From: Flavobacterium sp. ACN2 | GTDB taxonomy: Bacteria; Bacteroidota; Bacteroidia; Flavobacteriales; Flavobacteriaceae | Direction of reading: 5' to 3' | Assembly: GCF_002303885.1 (NCBI RefSeq) | Contig: NZ_MRCM01000001.1 | Span: 62,001 to 126,000, forward strand | DNA: 64,000 nucleotides | Shown here: one piece after another, positions 17,415-26,100 of the stretch | Layout: every line of letters starts with the position of its first letter | Position numbering within the stretch: position 1 is the first letter of the stretch | The notes under the pieces: model-generated | What the model saw: only the letters and a program-made list of their open reading frames with translations | Database searches by the model: none | Told to the model about the DNA's origin: nothing | Translations under genes and position numbers: made by a program

Positions 17415-17792
17415 ATGTCTGATTTCTTAACGCAATTTGGGGAAGACCTAAAAAAGAACGTCCCAGGTTTCATCGCAGTATCTGTTGCTGAAATCGCAAG
17501 CGGTATGTCATATTATTCACACTCTGCAGTTGCAGATTTTGACCCAGAATTGGCATCTGCATACAACCTTGAAGTAGTAAAAGCCAAAATGAATGCTATT
17601 AAAGCTTTGAATTTAAACGGTCAAGTTATTGACAATGTAATGATTACATTAAGCTCTCAAATTCACATTATAGACGTGTCTGATAATCAAGATTATTTTA
17701 TTTATTTGGCTGTAGATTCTACAAAAGCTAATTTAGGTATGACAAAATCTATCCTTAATAAGTATAAAAAAGAAATCGCAGGTAAATTGTAA
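17415..17792 (+). CDS. Orphan roadblock/LC7-like small cytoplasmic protein
   Basis: A 125-aa protein with no signal peptide. The pattern (N-terminal helix DFLTQFGEDLKKNVPGFIAVSV, central strand-helix-strand, then FIYLAVDSTKANLGMTKSILNKY) resembles the roadblock/LC7 fold. In bacteria that fold is used by MglB-type regulators of small Ras-like GTPases and by Vfr-like partners. No GTPase gene is in the window. Assignment is by pattern only. It is monocistronic, with its own -7 element and a perfect terminator, which suggests steady, independent expression. Confidence 0.6.
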   Translation: MSDFLTQFGEDLKKNVPGFIAVSVAEIASGMSYYSHSAVADFDPELASAYNLEVVKAKMNAIKALNLNGQVIDNVMITLSSQIHIIDVSDNQDYFIYLAVDSTKANLGMTKSILNKYKKEIAGKL

Positions 17793-17814
17793 CAAAGTTT
17801 TGCCCCCCCTTGAT

Positions 17815-17855
17815 AAAAAGGAATAGTCGTTCTCGCGAGTATTCCTTTTTATTTT
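17815..17855 (+). terminator. Terminator after the roadblock-like gene
   Basis: A perfect 11-bp stem AAAAAGGAATA (17815-17825) / TATTCCTTTTT (17840-17850), 14-nt loop, then ATTTTTT. The A-rich 5' arm makes it able to work in both directions. Confidence 0.88.
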
Positions 17856-17869
17856 TTAAACCTGTTTTT

Positions 17870-17941
17870 ATGTCGCTCCTCCGGAGCTTTATAGCTTTTG
17901 TGCTGTTTCTTTCTATAAATATTGCGCTCCTCCGGAGCTCT
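17870..17941. repeat. Two copies of a GCTCCTCCGGAGCT palindromic repeat
   Basis: CGCTCCTCCGGAGCT occurs at 17873-17887 and again at 17925-17939, each containing the palindrome CTCCGGAG, with AT-rich linkers holding TATAG/CTATA motifs. The layout (two GC-rich palindromes in an AT-rich gap) is that of a dispersed REP-like intergenic element. No coding function is supported. Confidence 0.7.
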
Positions 17942-18095
17942 GCTATATAACTCAAAGCCCAAAGTGGGCGAAATATATCGGCACAATCAAATCCTATTCA
18001 GAAAACGCAAAAAAACATTTTATTTTTTATTCCAACTTGATCTTCATTTCTTCAAAATATTTTATATTTCGAAACCTAAATAAGGAATTATATAA

Positions 18096-18554
18096 ATGGA
18101 ATTACGCGCTTATTTTGAAAAATACTCTGATGAAGCAACTTGCATTGAAGAGCTCAAAAACAAACGTCTAGAAAATGGACTTTTGTGCCGAAAATGTGGG
18201 CATAACGTACATTCTTTTCGTCAGAATGATTTAAAATTTCAGTGCAGAAAATGCGGTAGCAGAACCAGTCTAAAATCGGGAACTGTAATGGAAAACTCCA
18301 ATCTCCCGATTCGTTATTGGATGATTTGCATTGAATTAATGACACTTTCCCACCGAAAAATATCTATTCTTAAAATTCAATATTTGCTTGGCCACAAAAG
18401 ATATGAGCCGATTTGGCTGATGGTACAGAAGATTCGTCTCGTAATGAAGATTAGAGACGAAAAATACAGATTGCGTGCTTACTCCGAATTTGACCCCGAA
18501 TTTCTTCAAAAAATTGACAAACTTGCAATAGAGAAAAAAACTCAAAAATTGTGA
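18096..18554 (+). CDS. Stand-alone IS1595-type zinc-ribbon/HTH protein (transposase N-terminus, no DDE domain)
   Basis: A 152-aa protein. C31-x2-C34 and C50-x2-C53 form the zinc ribbon of IS1595-family transposases, followed by SLKSGTVMENSNLPIRYWM and a helical HTH-like part ending in WLMVQKIRLVMKIR. Complete IS1595 transposases run to roughly 300 aa with an ISXO2-like DDE/DDN catalytic domain. None follows here, and no terminal inverted repeats were seen. The gene ends cleanly with a stop and has an intact reading frame. It may be a domesticated DNA-binding protein rather than decay. It lies inside a cluster of short palindromic repeats. Confidence 0.75.
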   Translation: MELRAYFEKYSDEATCIEELKNKRLENGLLCRKCGHNVHSFRQNDLKFQCRKCGSRTSLKSGTVMENSNLPIRYWMICIELMTLSHRKISILKIQYLLGHKRYEPIWLMVQKIRLVMKIRDEKYRLRAYSEFDPEFLQKIDKLAIEKKTQKL

Positions 18555-18600
18555 ATTGTGGATTGTGAAATGTGAATGGTGAAATGTGAAATGTGAAAAC
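18551..18600. repeat. GTGAATTGTG-type degenerate tandem repeat, left copy
   Basis: A run of about 50 bases built from GTGAAATG/GTGAATTG units. A related sequence in inverse orientation lies at 18766-18808, and another pair at 43166-43258. It is an intergenic element starting at the stop of the zinc-ribbon gene. Confidence 0.65.
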
Positions 18601-18612
18601 TGCAATAAAAAC

Positions 18613-18675
18613 AGCCACAGATTACAGGATTAAAATGATTTTTTAAAATCTGTATCAATCTTGTAATCTGTGGCT
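18613..18675. repeat. 19-bp inverted repeat of the CACAGATTACA family
   Basis: Arms 18613-18631 and 18657-18675 match at 18 of 19 positions and include AGCCACAGATTACA / TGTAATCTGTGGCT. The loop is 25 nt. It belongs with the CGCAGATTT inverted repeats at 41022, 45706 and 62610 by its AGATT/AATCT core and architecture. Confidence 0.75.
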
Positions 18676-18703
18676 TTATACTTTTATTGAGATGGATTAA
18701 TCT

Positions 18704-18734
18704 TGCTCGGCTTCGAATACGCTCAGCCTGACAA
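18704..18734. repeat. Dispersed GTCAGGCTGAGCG-type repeat
   Basis: On the minus strand this reads TGTCAGGCTGAGCGTATTCG followed by AAGCCGAGC. It resembles a short dispersed intergenic sequence I know from many Bacteroidota genomes. Nothing else was seen in this gap besides the other repeats listed. Confidence 0.55.
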
Positions 18735-18765
18735 TGTCAAAAAGTTATAGCTATCCTACATAACC

Positions 18766-18808
18766 TTCAACAATTAATAATTCACCATTCACAATTAATC
18801 ATTAACAA
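18766..18808. repeat. GTGAATTGTG-type repeat, right (inverted) copy
   Basis: On the minus strand it is composed of AATTGTTAATGATTAATTG and GTGAATGGTGAATTATT-like units. It is the inverse partner of 18551-18600, and abuts the stop codon of the histone-like gene. Confidence 0.6.
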
Positions 18809-19318
18809 TTATTTCTTCTTATTCTTCTTTGCTTTAGATCTTTTTGCTTTCTTTTTAGCAATCTTTTTCGCTTTTGCTTTTTCCTTCGCTTTTTGCGCTT
18901 TTGCTTTCTTTTTAGCTTTAGCTTTTAGTTTTGCTTTTTTAGCTTTCTCTTTCTTTTTATCTTTTGCTTTTTCTTTTTTCTTAGCAACAGCTTTTTTCTT
19001 TTTCTCTTTGTCTTTGTCTTTTTCTTTCATTTTTTTATTCTTTTTAGATTTTGGCTGATTGTTGTTTTCTTCAGATGTTTCCTCTTCAGCCTCAGATGAA
19101 ATTTCTTCTATTTGTGTTGGTTCTTGTACTGCTTCTTCTACCGTGTTACCCTCTTTTTCTGCCACTTTTTTTGGAGCTCTTTTAGGTTTTGGTTTTGCTT
19201 CTGGAGTTTCAGCAGATTCTAGAACTGGAGTCTCTTTTTGTTCGATTTCGTCATTAGAGATAACCGAAACAGCTTCTGCTTCCTGATTGATTTCATCAAC
19301 AAGTATTTCTTTTGCCAT
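18809..19318 (-). CDS. Histone-H1-like Lys/Ala-rich protein
   Basis: A 169-aa two-part protein. Residues 1-95 are acidic (EINQEAEAVSVISNDEIEQ, several Glu runs) with one short basic PKPKRAPKK motif. Residues 96-169 are almost entirely Lys and Ala in KAKAKK/KEKAKK repeats. The C-terminal part resembles the tail of eukaryotic histone H1 and of bacterial H1-like nucleoid proteins, so DNA or RNA binding is likely, with the acidic half possibly tuning it. Low complexity makes homology assignment unsafe. It has its own promoter with a duplicated upstream motif. Confidence 0.75.
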   Translation of the reverse strand: MAKEILVDEINQEAEAVSVISNDEIEQKETPVLESAETPEAKPKPKRAPKKVAEKEGNTVEEAVQEPTQIEEISSEAEEETSEENNNQPKSKKNKKMKEKDKDKEKKKKAVAKKKEKAKDKKKEKAKKAKLKAKAKKKAKAQKAKEKAKAKKIAKKKAKRSKAKKNKKK

Positions 19319-19414
19319 TATTCTGTTAATTTTAAGAAATTGATTAAATTTATTTTGAATTAAACTAATTTTTAATGTTATTAAATCATTAAATTAACAT
19401 CAAAAAATAATAAA

Positions 19415-19444
19415 CAAAGATATATTGAAAAAGACATTCGCCAA
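19415..19444 (-). promoter_or_regulatory. Promoter of the histone-like gene
   Basis: Minus strand TTG (19444-19442), exactly 19 nt, TATCTTTG (19422-19415). It fits TTG / TAnnTTTG well. It implies a leader of about 90 nt. The TTG is the end of a 19-base sequence that is repeated upstream (19505-19523). Confidence 0.6.
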
Positions 19445-19523
19445 TGTTAAGTTTTTCATTGCTCCTAAAAAACAAACACAAACAACTAATATACAACAAC
19501 TTATCCAATGTTAAGTTTTTCAT
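19441..19523. repeat. Pair of 19-bp direct repeats at the -33 region
   Basis: CCAATGTTAAGTTTTTCAT occurs at 19441-19459 and 19505-19523, identical and 64 bp apart. The proximal copy includes the -33 TTG of the histone-like gene on the minus strand, so the pair may be regulator binding sites. On the minus strand each copy also begins ATGAAAAAC, but the frames that follow look non-coding. Confidence 0.7.
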
Positions 19524-19627
19524 AGTACTTTTTATCGAATTAGAAAGTCTCTTATAAGCTTTCTATAAGCGATTCTTTTCTTAGAAATAAATACATTTTG
19601 TTTACTTTCACTTTAAAATTTGATAAA

Positions 19628-20386
19628 ATGTTCAACGATTTAGCATACAAATCCATAAAACCCAGCAAAAAGCTATTAGATTTTGTAGATAGCTTTTGGT
19701 GCATGCAAAATAAATCGGATCAAACATTGGAAACGATTGGCCTTCCTGATGGACGAATTGATTTGTCTTTAACGAAAACCGCTGAAACTTCTTTTCAAAT
19801 TAGACTTTTAGGTTTAGGAACGCAACAGTATGAAAAAGGGATAATTCCAGCCAATAGCTTAACCTTTGTGATCAGTTTTAAACTTCCTGCTGTTGAATGT
19901 ATTTTCCATGAAAGCATTACTGAAATTTTAAACTCAGGAAAACTGCTTGAAAACAACTTTTGGGATTTTAACGAAAATGATTTAGATGATTTTGAATTGT
20001 TTTACGAAAAAGCTTCTTCAAAAATCGAGTCTTTATTAGCAAAAGAAATAGATACTCGAAAACAAAAACTATTTAGACTCATTTATGAAACCAACGGAAA
20101 TCTGACCGTAAAAGAATTATCAGAGCAATCTAATTGGAGCAGCCGTCAAATTAATCGGTATTTTAATCAATATTTTGGTGTTTCGCTAAAGGCCTATTGT
20201 TCGATTCTTCGTTTTCGTGCTTCATTAGAACATATTGCAAAAGGGAAACTTTTTCCAGAGGAGAATTTTACAGATCAAACACATTTCATAAAAGAAATCA
20301 AAAAAATTTCGGGTTCGCTGCCAAAAGAGCTTTTTCAAAACAAAAATGACCGATTTATACTATTATCTGCTCTTTCCTCTAAATAA
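19628..20386 (+). CDS. AraC family regulator with DUF6597-type N-terminus
   Basis: A 252-aa protein. The N-terminal domain has KPSKKLLDFVDSFWCMQNKS and ETIGLPDGRIDLSL, the pattern of the DUF6597 sensor part of many AraC regulators. The C-terminal AraC HTH (about residues 150-240) has LTVKELSEQSNWSSRQINRYFNQYFG. A TTG at 19598 lengthens the ORF without adding domain sequence, and ATG 19628 is chosen. The flavin monooxygenase gene starts 30 bp downstream on the same strand. Its -7 element overlaps this gene's stop codon, so the regulator may act on that promoter. Confidence 0.85.
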   Translation: MFNDLAYKSIKPSKKLLDFVDSFWCMQNKSDQTLETIGLPDGRIDLSLTKTAETSFQIRLLGLGTQQYEKGIIPANSLTFVISFKLPAVECIFHESITEILNSGKLLENNFWDFNENDLDDFELFYEKASSKIESLLAKEIDTRKQKLFRLIYETNGNLTVKELSEQSNWSSRQINRYFNQYFGVSLKAYCSILRFRASLEHIAKGKLFPEENFTDQTHFIKEIKKISGSLPKELFQNKNDRFILLSALSSK

Positions 20387-20391
20387 TTTTG
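20384..20391 (+). promoter_or_regulatory. -7 element of the flavin monooxygenase gene
   Basis: TAATTTTG, overlapping the TAA stop of the AraC gene, 25 nt before the ATG. No good -33 TTG is present, consistent with dependence on an activator. Confidence 0.45.
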
Positions 20392-20415
20392 CAACATAGA
20401 TTTTAACTACAAACT

Positions 20416-21612
20416 ATGTTACTACAAAATAAACAGGTTGCCATTGTTGGCGGCGGAATGGGCGGTTTAGTATTAGCCCGTCTTTTACAGTTGCAAAATA
20501 TAAATGTAAAGGTTTACGAAAGAGACCTCAACTCAAAAGTTCGTGTACAAGGTTCTCCATTAGATTTACACGAAGATTCAGGTTTAATAGCCATGGAAAA
20601 AGCAAATTTACTAGATGAGTTTTACAAAAAGACCCGCCCAAATGCTAGTAAAGCTCGAATTGTAAATCAGAATTTTGAATTGAAATTTGATGAGCATACT
20701 ATTAAAAAAACGGCTTTTCAAGAAACTTCAAACGCGAACCATGATTCACTTCAGGATATATCAAAACCACGTCCAGAAATAGATCGCTCAGAACTTCGAG
20801 CTGTTTTATTGCATTCGCTTTTACCAGAAACTATCGTTTGGGATAGTCAATTTCTTTCAATGGAAAGAGAAAATAATGGCTGGAGATTGTTCTTTAAAAA
20901 TGGAAAAAATGTTTATGCCGATTTGGTAATTGGCGCAGATGGAGCAAATTCTAAAATTCGTTCTTATCTAAGCACGCAAAAAAACATTTATTCTGGCATA
21001 ACCATGATTGAAGGTACAATTTATAATGCCCAAGAAAATGCTCCTAAGCTTTTTGAATATTCAAAAGGCGGAAAAGTGCTCGCTTTAGGAAATGAACAGA
21101 CTATCATGTACGGCACAAAAGGAGACGGTTCTTTAATGTTTCTTATTAGCAGTAAAATTCCTGAGAACGAGATTGCAGAAAATGATTTGGATTTTACAAA
21201 CAATCAGATGATTTTTGATTGGTTTGAAGAGGTTTACAAAGATTGGAGTTCTGAGTGGCATGAATTTTTTAAAAGTGAAGAATTGCACTTTATATTTCGT
21301 CCACAGTATTATTTTCCGCAAAACCAATCTTGGGAAACACAAGAAAACCTTACCATTCTTGGCGATGCAGCACATAGAATGCCCCCTTTTGCAGGAAAAG
21401 GCGCTAATCTGGCTATGCTTGATGCTTTTGAATTGGCAGATTGTTTAACGAGTAATCTATTTTCTGATATGAAAACTGCTATTTCTTATTTTGAAAAAAG
21501 AATGCTAAAAAGAGCTGCGAAGGCCTTAACTGACACTTTAAGCAACGGTGAACAACTGCATTCTAAAAATGCCTTAGAAAGACTGCTTTCTATATTTAAC
21601 CCACCCGTATAA
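20416..21612 (+). CDS. TetX-like FAD-dependent monooxygenase
   Basis: A 398-aa class A flavoprotein monooxygenase. Motifs: Rossmann GGGMGGLVLARLL (about residues 13-25), PLDLHEDSGLIAM (the TetX-like LDLHxDSG segment), RPEIDRSELRAVLL (the conserved Arg of motif R), DLVIGADGANSKIR (DG motif), and GDAAHRMPPFAGKGANLAMLDA (GD motif with FAD ribityl binding). Length and motif spacing fit the TetX clade closely. Flavobacteria are a known source of tetX-type genes. Whether it inactivates tetracyclines cannot be told from sequence alone. Many relatives act on other aromatic compounds. An AraC gene precedes it. Confidence 0.85.
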   Translation: MLLQNKQVAIVGGGMGGLVLARLLQLQNINVKVYERDLNSKVRVQGSPLDLHEDSGLIAMEKANLLDEFYKKTRPNASKARIVNQNFELKFDEHTIKKTAFQETSNANHDSLQDISKPRPEIDRSELRAVLLHSLLPETIVWDSQFLSMERENNGWRLFFKNGKNVYADLVIGADGANSKIRSYLSTQKNIYSGITMIEGTIYNAQENAPKLFEYSKGGKVLALGNEQTIMYGTKGDGSLMFLISSKIPENEIAENDLDFTNNQMIFDWFEEVYKDWSSEWHEFFKSEELHFIFRPQYYFPQNQSWETQENLTILGDAAHRMPPFAGKGANLAMLDAFELADCLTSNLFSDMKTAISYFEKRMLKRAAKALTDTLSNGEQLHSKNALERLLSIFNPPV

Positions 21613-21718
21613 ACTTAATTATTTTTATATCAAATACTTATATTTTTTATTTAAATTTACATATACCCGAAAAACCAAGAACTATACGCCAATGTAATTT
21701 CACTAAACAAATTATACA

Positions 21719-22786
21719 ATGAGGCATTTTCTACTTTTACTCTTTTTTATAGCTTTTATTTCTCCTTCTTTCGGTCAAAAAATTACCGATTCGGTTCCGA
21801 AAAAAACAAAAGAAAAGAAAATCGAACTGCGAGTAATGCCTTATCTAAGCTATAATCGGAACCTTGATTTTATGTTTGGTGCAATTCCGATGATGATGTA
21901 TAAAGTGAATGAAGCCGATACTATTTCGCCGAAATCACTGTCTGGAATGTCAGCCATTTATACTACCAATAAATCGTATGTATTAGCATTCTTTAATAAA
22001 TGGTATTTAAATGAAGACAAATGGCGTTTGAAATTTTTCTTTTTTACCGGAAATCAGAATTCACAATTTTATGTGGATGATATCGATCAGCCCGATTTTT
22101 ACGATTATGGAACCAAAACAACTATCTTGAGTTTGGGAGGTCAACGCAAAATTGTTGGCAAGTTTTATGGCGGACTTTCTTATACTTACGCAAATTACAA
22201 TACCGTTTATGAAGATAATATTTCTCCTTCTTCTATTTCTCATAGTAATGCAGTTGTCTTTAATTTATTGTACGATACGAGAGATGCCGTTTACTATCCG
22301 ACAACGGGTTACAAAATTAGAATGGACTGGTCTACTTATCCGAAATTTTTAGATAACGAACTGGCATCGAATCGAATTTCTTTTCAAGCCAATAAATATT
22401 TCCCAACCCGAGAAGGCAAAGATGTTATTGCGGCACGTTTTTACGGAAAGTTCGGTCTTGGAAATGTTGCATTTGAACAGCAAAGCACTATTGGCGGAAC
22501 AGATATTCGCGGTTATTCTGAAGGAAAATACAGGGGTTCAGGATTAATGGATATTCAAGGCGAATATCGATATAACTTTGGAAAGAAAATGGGATTGGTT
22601 GGCTTTTTTGGTATCGCAACCATATACGGTTCTGACACTCCAAACTTTGACTGGAAAATGTATCCGGGAGGCGGTGTTGGTTATCGATACAATCCTTTCA
22701 AAAAATCGAAATTCAATGTTGGCCTGGACGGTGCAGTCGGCAAAGGAGACTGGGGAATTTATTTTAGAATTGGTGAAGCATTTTAA
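21719..22786 (+). CDS. Omp85/BamA-type outer-membrane barrel (bacterial surface antigen)
   Basis: A 355-aa protein with a signal peptide (MRHFLLLLFFIAFISPSFG-Q). It has no POTRA domains. The rest is a beta-barrel of the Bac_surface_Ag type, with VFNLLYDTRDAVYYPTTGYKIRM, the characteristic STIGGTDIRGYSEGKYRG (the VRGF/IRGY-type motif of Omp85) and terminal GIYFRIGEAF. Being POTRA-less, it is likely a stand-alone channel or a lipoprotein/lipid-linked partner, not the essential BamA. It is monocistronic and closed by a terminator. Confidence 0.8.
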   Translation: MRHFLLLLFFIAFISPSFGQKITDSVPKKTKEKKIELRVMPYLSYNRNLDFMFGAIPMMMYKVNEADTISPKSLSGMSAIYTTNKSYVLAFFNKWYLNEDKWRLKFFFFTGNQNSQFYVDDIDQPDFYDYGTKTTILSLGGQRKIVGKFYGGLSYTYANYNTVYEDNISPSSISHSNAVVFNLLYDTRDAVYYPTTGYKIRMDWSTYPKFLDNELASNRISFQANKYFPTREGKDVIAARFYGKFGLGNVAFEQQSTIGGTDIRGYSEGKYRGSGLMDIQGEYRYNFGKKMGLVGFFGIATIYGSDTPNFDWKMYPGGGVGYRYNPFKKSKFNVGLDGAVGKGDWGIYFRIGEAF

Positions 22787-22805
22787 TTTTCAAAAAATAT
22801 TCATA

Positions 22806-22838
22806 AAAGGGCTGTGTCAAAAAAGACAGCCCTTTGTT
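22806..22838 (+). terminator. Terminator after the Omp85-type gene
   Basis: AAAGGGCTGT(GTC) pairs with GACAGCCCTTT around an A-rich loop, 20 nt past the stop, followed by GTTATTT. The following 350 bases up to the adhesin gene hold no ORF or clear -7/-33 match. Confidence 0.8.
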
Positions 22839-23186
22839 ATTTCTCATAATTTACCTTCTGCCCGACTTTATTGGAGCTTTGAAAACTAAATTTTATTAAA
22901 ATATTTCACTCTACTCAAACTTTTTTTGTAAAAATAAGATGAAGTACATTATTACAGTAAACGCTTACTGGCCTTGTTATAAAGCCTTTTATTGTTGCAA
23001 AATCTATTTTTTATGTTTCATTTTATAATATGCAACATACTAAAAAACATTTCATAGCTATCTTTCTTTAAATTTGAGTAACCCCAAATATATTCAAATC
23101 TTAACTACAATTAAATGCTCAAAATCAATTTATTAATTTCGAGGTAGTTGTAATTTGCTGTGCTGCCTTTTCATTCCTGATTGCTT

Positions 23187-26100
23187 ATGGCACAATTTTA
23201 TTTTTCTTGGAGAATTTTTACTTTATCAAAAAAACTGGGTTTTGCTGGCTTATTACTTTTTCTTATTACTTTTCAAGCAAATGCGCAAAACTGTACTGTA
23301 AACGCTGGAGTTTTAAATGTTACCATTTGTGCAACCGATGCATTGGTTTTAACTGGGAATAATCCTAGCCCAATTATCGGTACAGTCAAATGGACTCAAA
23401 TCTCTGGGCCAGCTGTAACTATTAATTCGCCAACTAGCCCAAGTACTACCATTTCTGGCTACACAGGAGGAAATACCTATATTTTTAGATATAGCGCAAC
23501 TTGTAGTGACGGAATTACAGCCTATCAGGATAAAGTCGTAAATGTTGAGCCTATAACTATGGCAAATGCAGGAGGCAACATTACGAGTTGTCCTAATAGC
23601 ACTGGAAATTTATCTATAACAGCAAACGCACCTCAAAACACTGGAGAAACAGGCCATTGGGAAATTGTTGGCGCTAATAATGCAGGAGTGGTAATTAATT
23701 TTCCGAATCTGCCTACCTCAACGATAACTTTGCCTGCTACAAGCTGTGGCGTTACAACACTACAATGGGTTATTGAAGGGCCAGAATATGCTCCTGGACA
23801 GCGTTGCAGAACTACTTCTCAAATAACAGTAACCAATTATGGAGGTGTTAAACCCGTTTCTGCAGGACCAGATCAAACGCTAAGCAATTGTTACACTACA
23901 ACACAAAACACTAATCTTAATGCAACTTATGGCGGCTGCGGTCTTAACGGACAAAATGGACAGTGGACATTTGTAAGCGGTCCAAATACGCCAACCATTG
24001 CCAATCCTAACGCTAATAATACAGGAGTTTCAAATCTTGTTCAAGGAACTTATACTTTCAGATGGACGGTAACTGGACCTTGTGCTTCTGGCAATGATTT
24101 GGTTGTAATTAATGTTCCAGCGGCGACACAAGACGTTACGACTCTTCCTGGCGGTGATGAAAATATTTTCTTTTGCGACAATACAATTACGCAAGTAACT
24201 TTAGCAGCACAAACTCCTCTTTATGCTGGTGAAACTGTTCAATGGACACAAATAGCGGGAGACACTGGCGCTGTAATAGCTGCTCCAACAAACCCAACAA
24301 CATTAGTTACAAATATATCAGATCAAGGTGATCCATATACTTTTAGATATACGCTTACTAATAGCAATACAGGCTGTATTTTTACTAAAGATTATCATGT
24401 ACAATTTAACGGAGCAACTAGAACCATTGTTGCTAACAACGGAGATGACATGGTGGGAAGCTGTGATGCAACAGTATTTACTATTCCGCTTACGGTTACA
24501 GGATCAGGAGTAAATCAGTACCGAATTGTAAGCGGTCCAGCTAACTCACCTCTTGCCCCCTTTCCCACTGCTTTGCAAGATGTTGGAAATTCTCTAACTC
24601 TAACTCTTACTGTAGCAGGAGATTATACCGTTGAATTTATCAGAAGTCAAGACGGTTCACTTACTTCTGGCTGTGATTACGGTTTTGATACTTTGAATAT
24701 TCTTGCCTCTGGCGACCCGACCCCTTCTAATGCCGGATCTGATGTAAGTTTGCCATGCGGTGATACCAGTACAATGCTTTCTGGGGTTGCTACAGGTGAT
24801 GGTATGCATTTTTGGAGTCAGCTTAGTGGTCCTAATCAAGCTGTAATTGCCGATAACTTTGCCATAGATACTCAGGTAACAGGTCTTATACCTGGGTCTT
24901 ATGTTTTTCAATATATAACAAAAGGTGGCGGTGCTACTTGCGGTTTTTCTGTATCTTCAGTAACCATTCATGTATCTGATACTTCATTGAGCACTCCAAA
25001 TGCTGGACCAGACGAAGTAGTCTGTGCAAGTTCGCAAGTACCTATGTCGGCAACACCTGCACAAAGTGGGGAAATTGGAACTTGGAGCCAAATTTCAGGA
25101 CCTAGTACAGTTGTCTTCTCCAATGTTAATGATCCTAATGCTGTTGCATCTGGTTTTACCGTTGCTGCCTCTCTTTATGAACTTCAATGGTCGATATCAT
25201 ATGTAAATCCAGGTCCTTCTTGCAGCGCAGCAATTTCTGATACTGTACAAATTATTACCAATAACAGTACAGCTCCAACCACTTCAGATGCCGGCCCTGA
25301 TTCGTGTTATCCTAATGGTACAACCTCATTTAATCTTAGCGGAAATACAACCGATCCTCAAGATTTTGGAACATGGACCGTTGTACCGACCACGGGGGTG
25401 ATTATTGCAAACATAAACGATCCAAACACTTCGGTTACGGTTGTTTCTAGCGGAACATACACTTTTACATGGGCAATAGAAAACAGACTCCGACTTTGTC
25501 TTCCTAATAAAAGTGATGTTAAAGTTACGATAGCAGACACTCCGCCAGCTACAAATGCAGGGCCTGATCAGGAAATCTGTGGCAATACCATAACAATGGC
25601 GGCCACTGCAAGTGCGGGAGGGATTGGAACCTGGACAAGAATTTCTGGTGTAGGAAGCTATACCATAAGTGATATACATGATCCAAATGCTGTCTTTACG
25701 TTTACCTATAGCGGCTATTATATATTTAGATGGACAATAGAAGTCGAGGTCTGTGGTCAAGCATTCGATGATGTTAATTTAACTATCGGTATTCCGCCCC
25801 ATCAAGCTGTTGCAGGACCAGATCAAAATGTCTGTGCCAGTACCAGCGTTACAATGGCAGGAAGTACTTATGATAGTTTTTTTGAAACAGGCCAATGGTC
25901 AGTGTTGACTGGTGCTCCTAATCAGCCCAATATTGTTGATCCGACTAATCCAAATACGGTAATTAACGGACTTGCAGCAGGTACATATACTTTTAGATGG
26001 ACTATTACAGCCAAAAGTATCTTTTTATGTCAGGGTACTTTTGATGATATGGTTGTGGTAGTAACGCCAACGGCAGATGCAGGAACTACTCAAACCTATT

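Noticed and set aside
17755..17955. Minus-strand 66-codon ORF with two LRRS motifs
   Set aside because: The repeated residues come from the two CTCCGGAG palindromes; it overlaps the end of the roadblock-like gene and a terminator.
19459..19523. Two tiny minus-strand ORFs starting MKNLTL at the 19-bp repeats
   Set aside because: The sequences after the start differ and lack peptide-precursor features; the promoter reading explains the proximal copy better.
25326..25760. 144-codon minus-strand ORF inside the adhesin gene
   Set aside because: Shadow of the repeat-rich adhesin coding strand.
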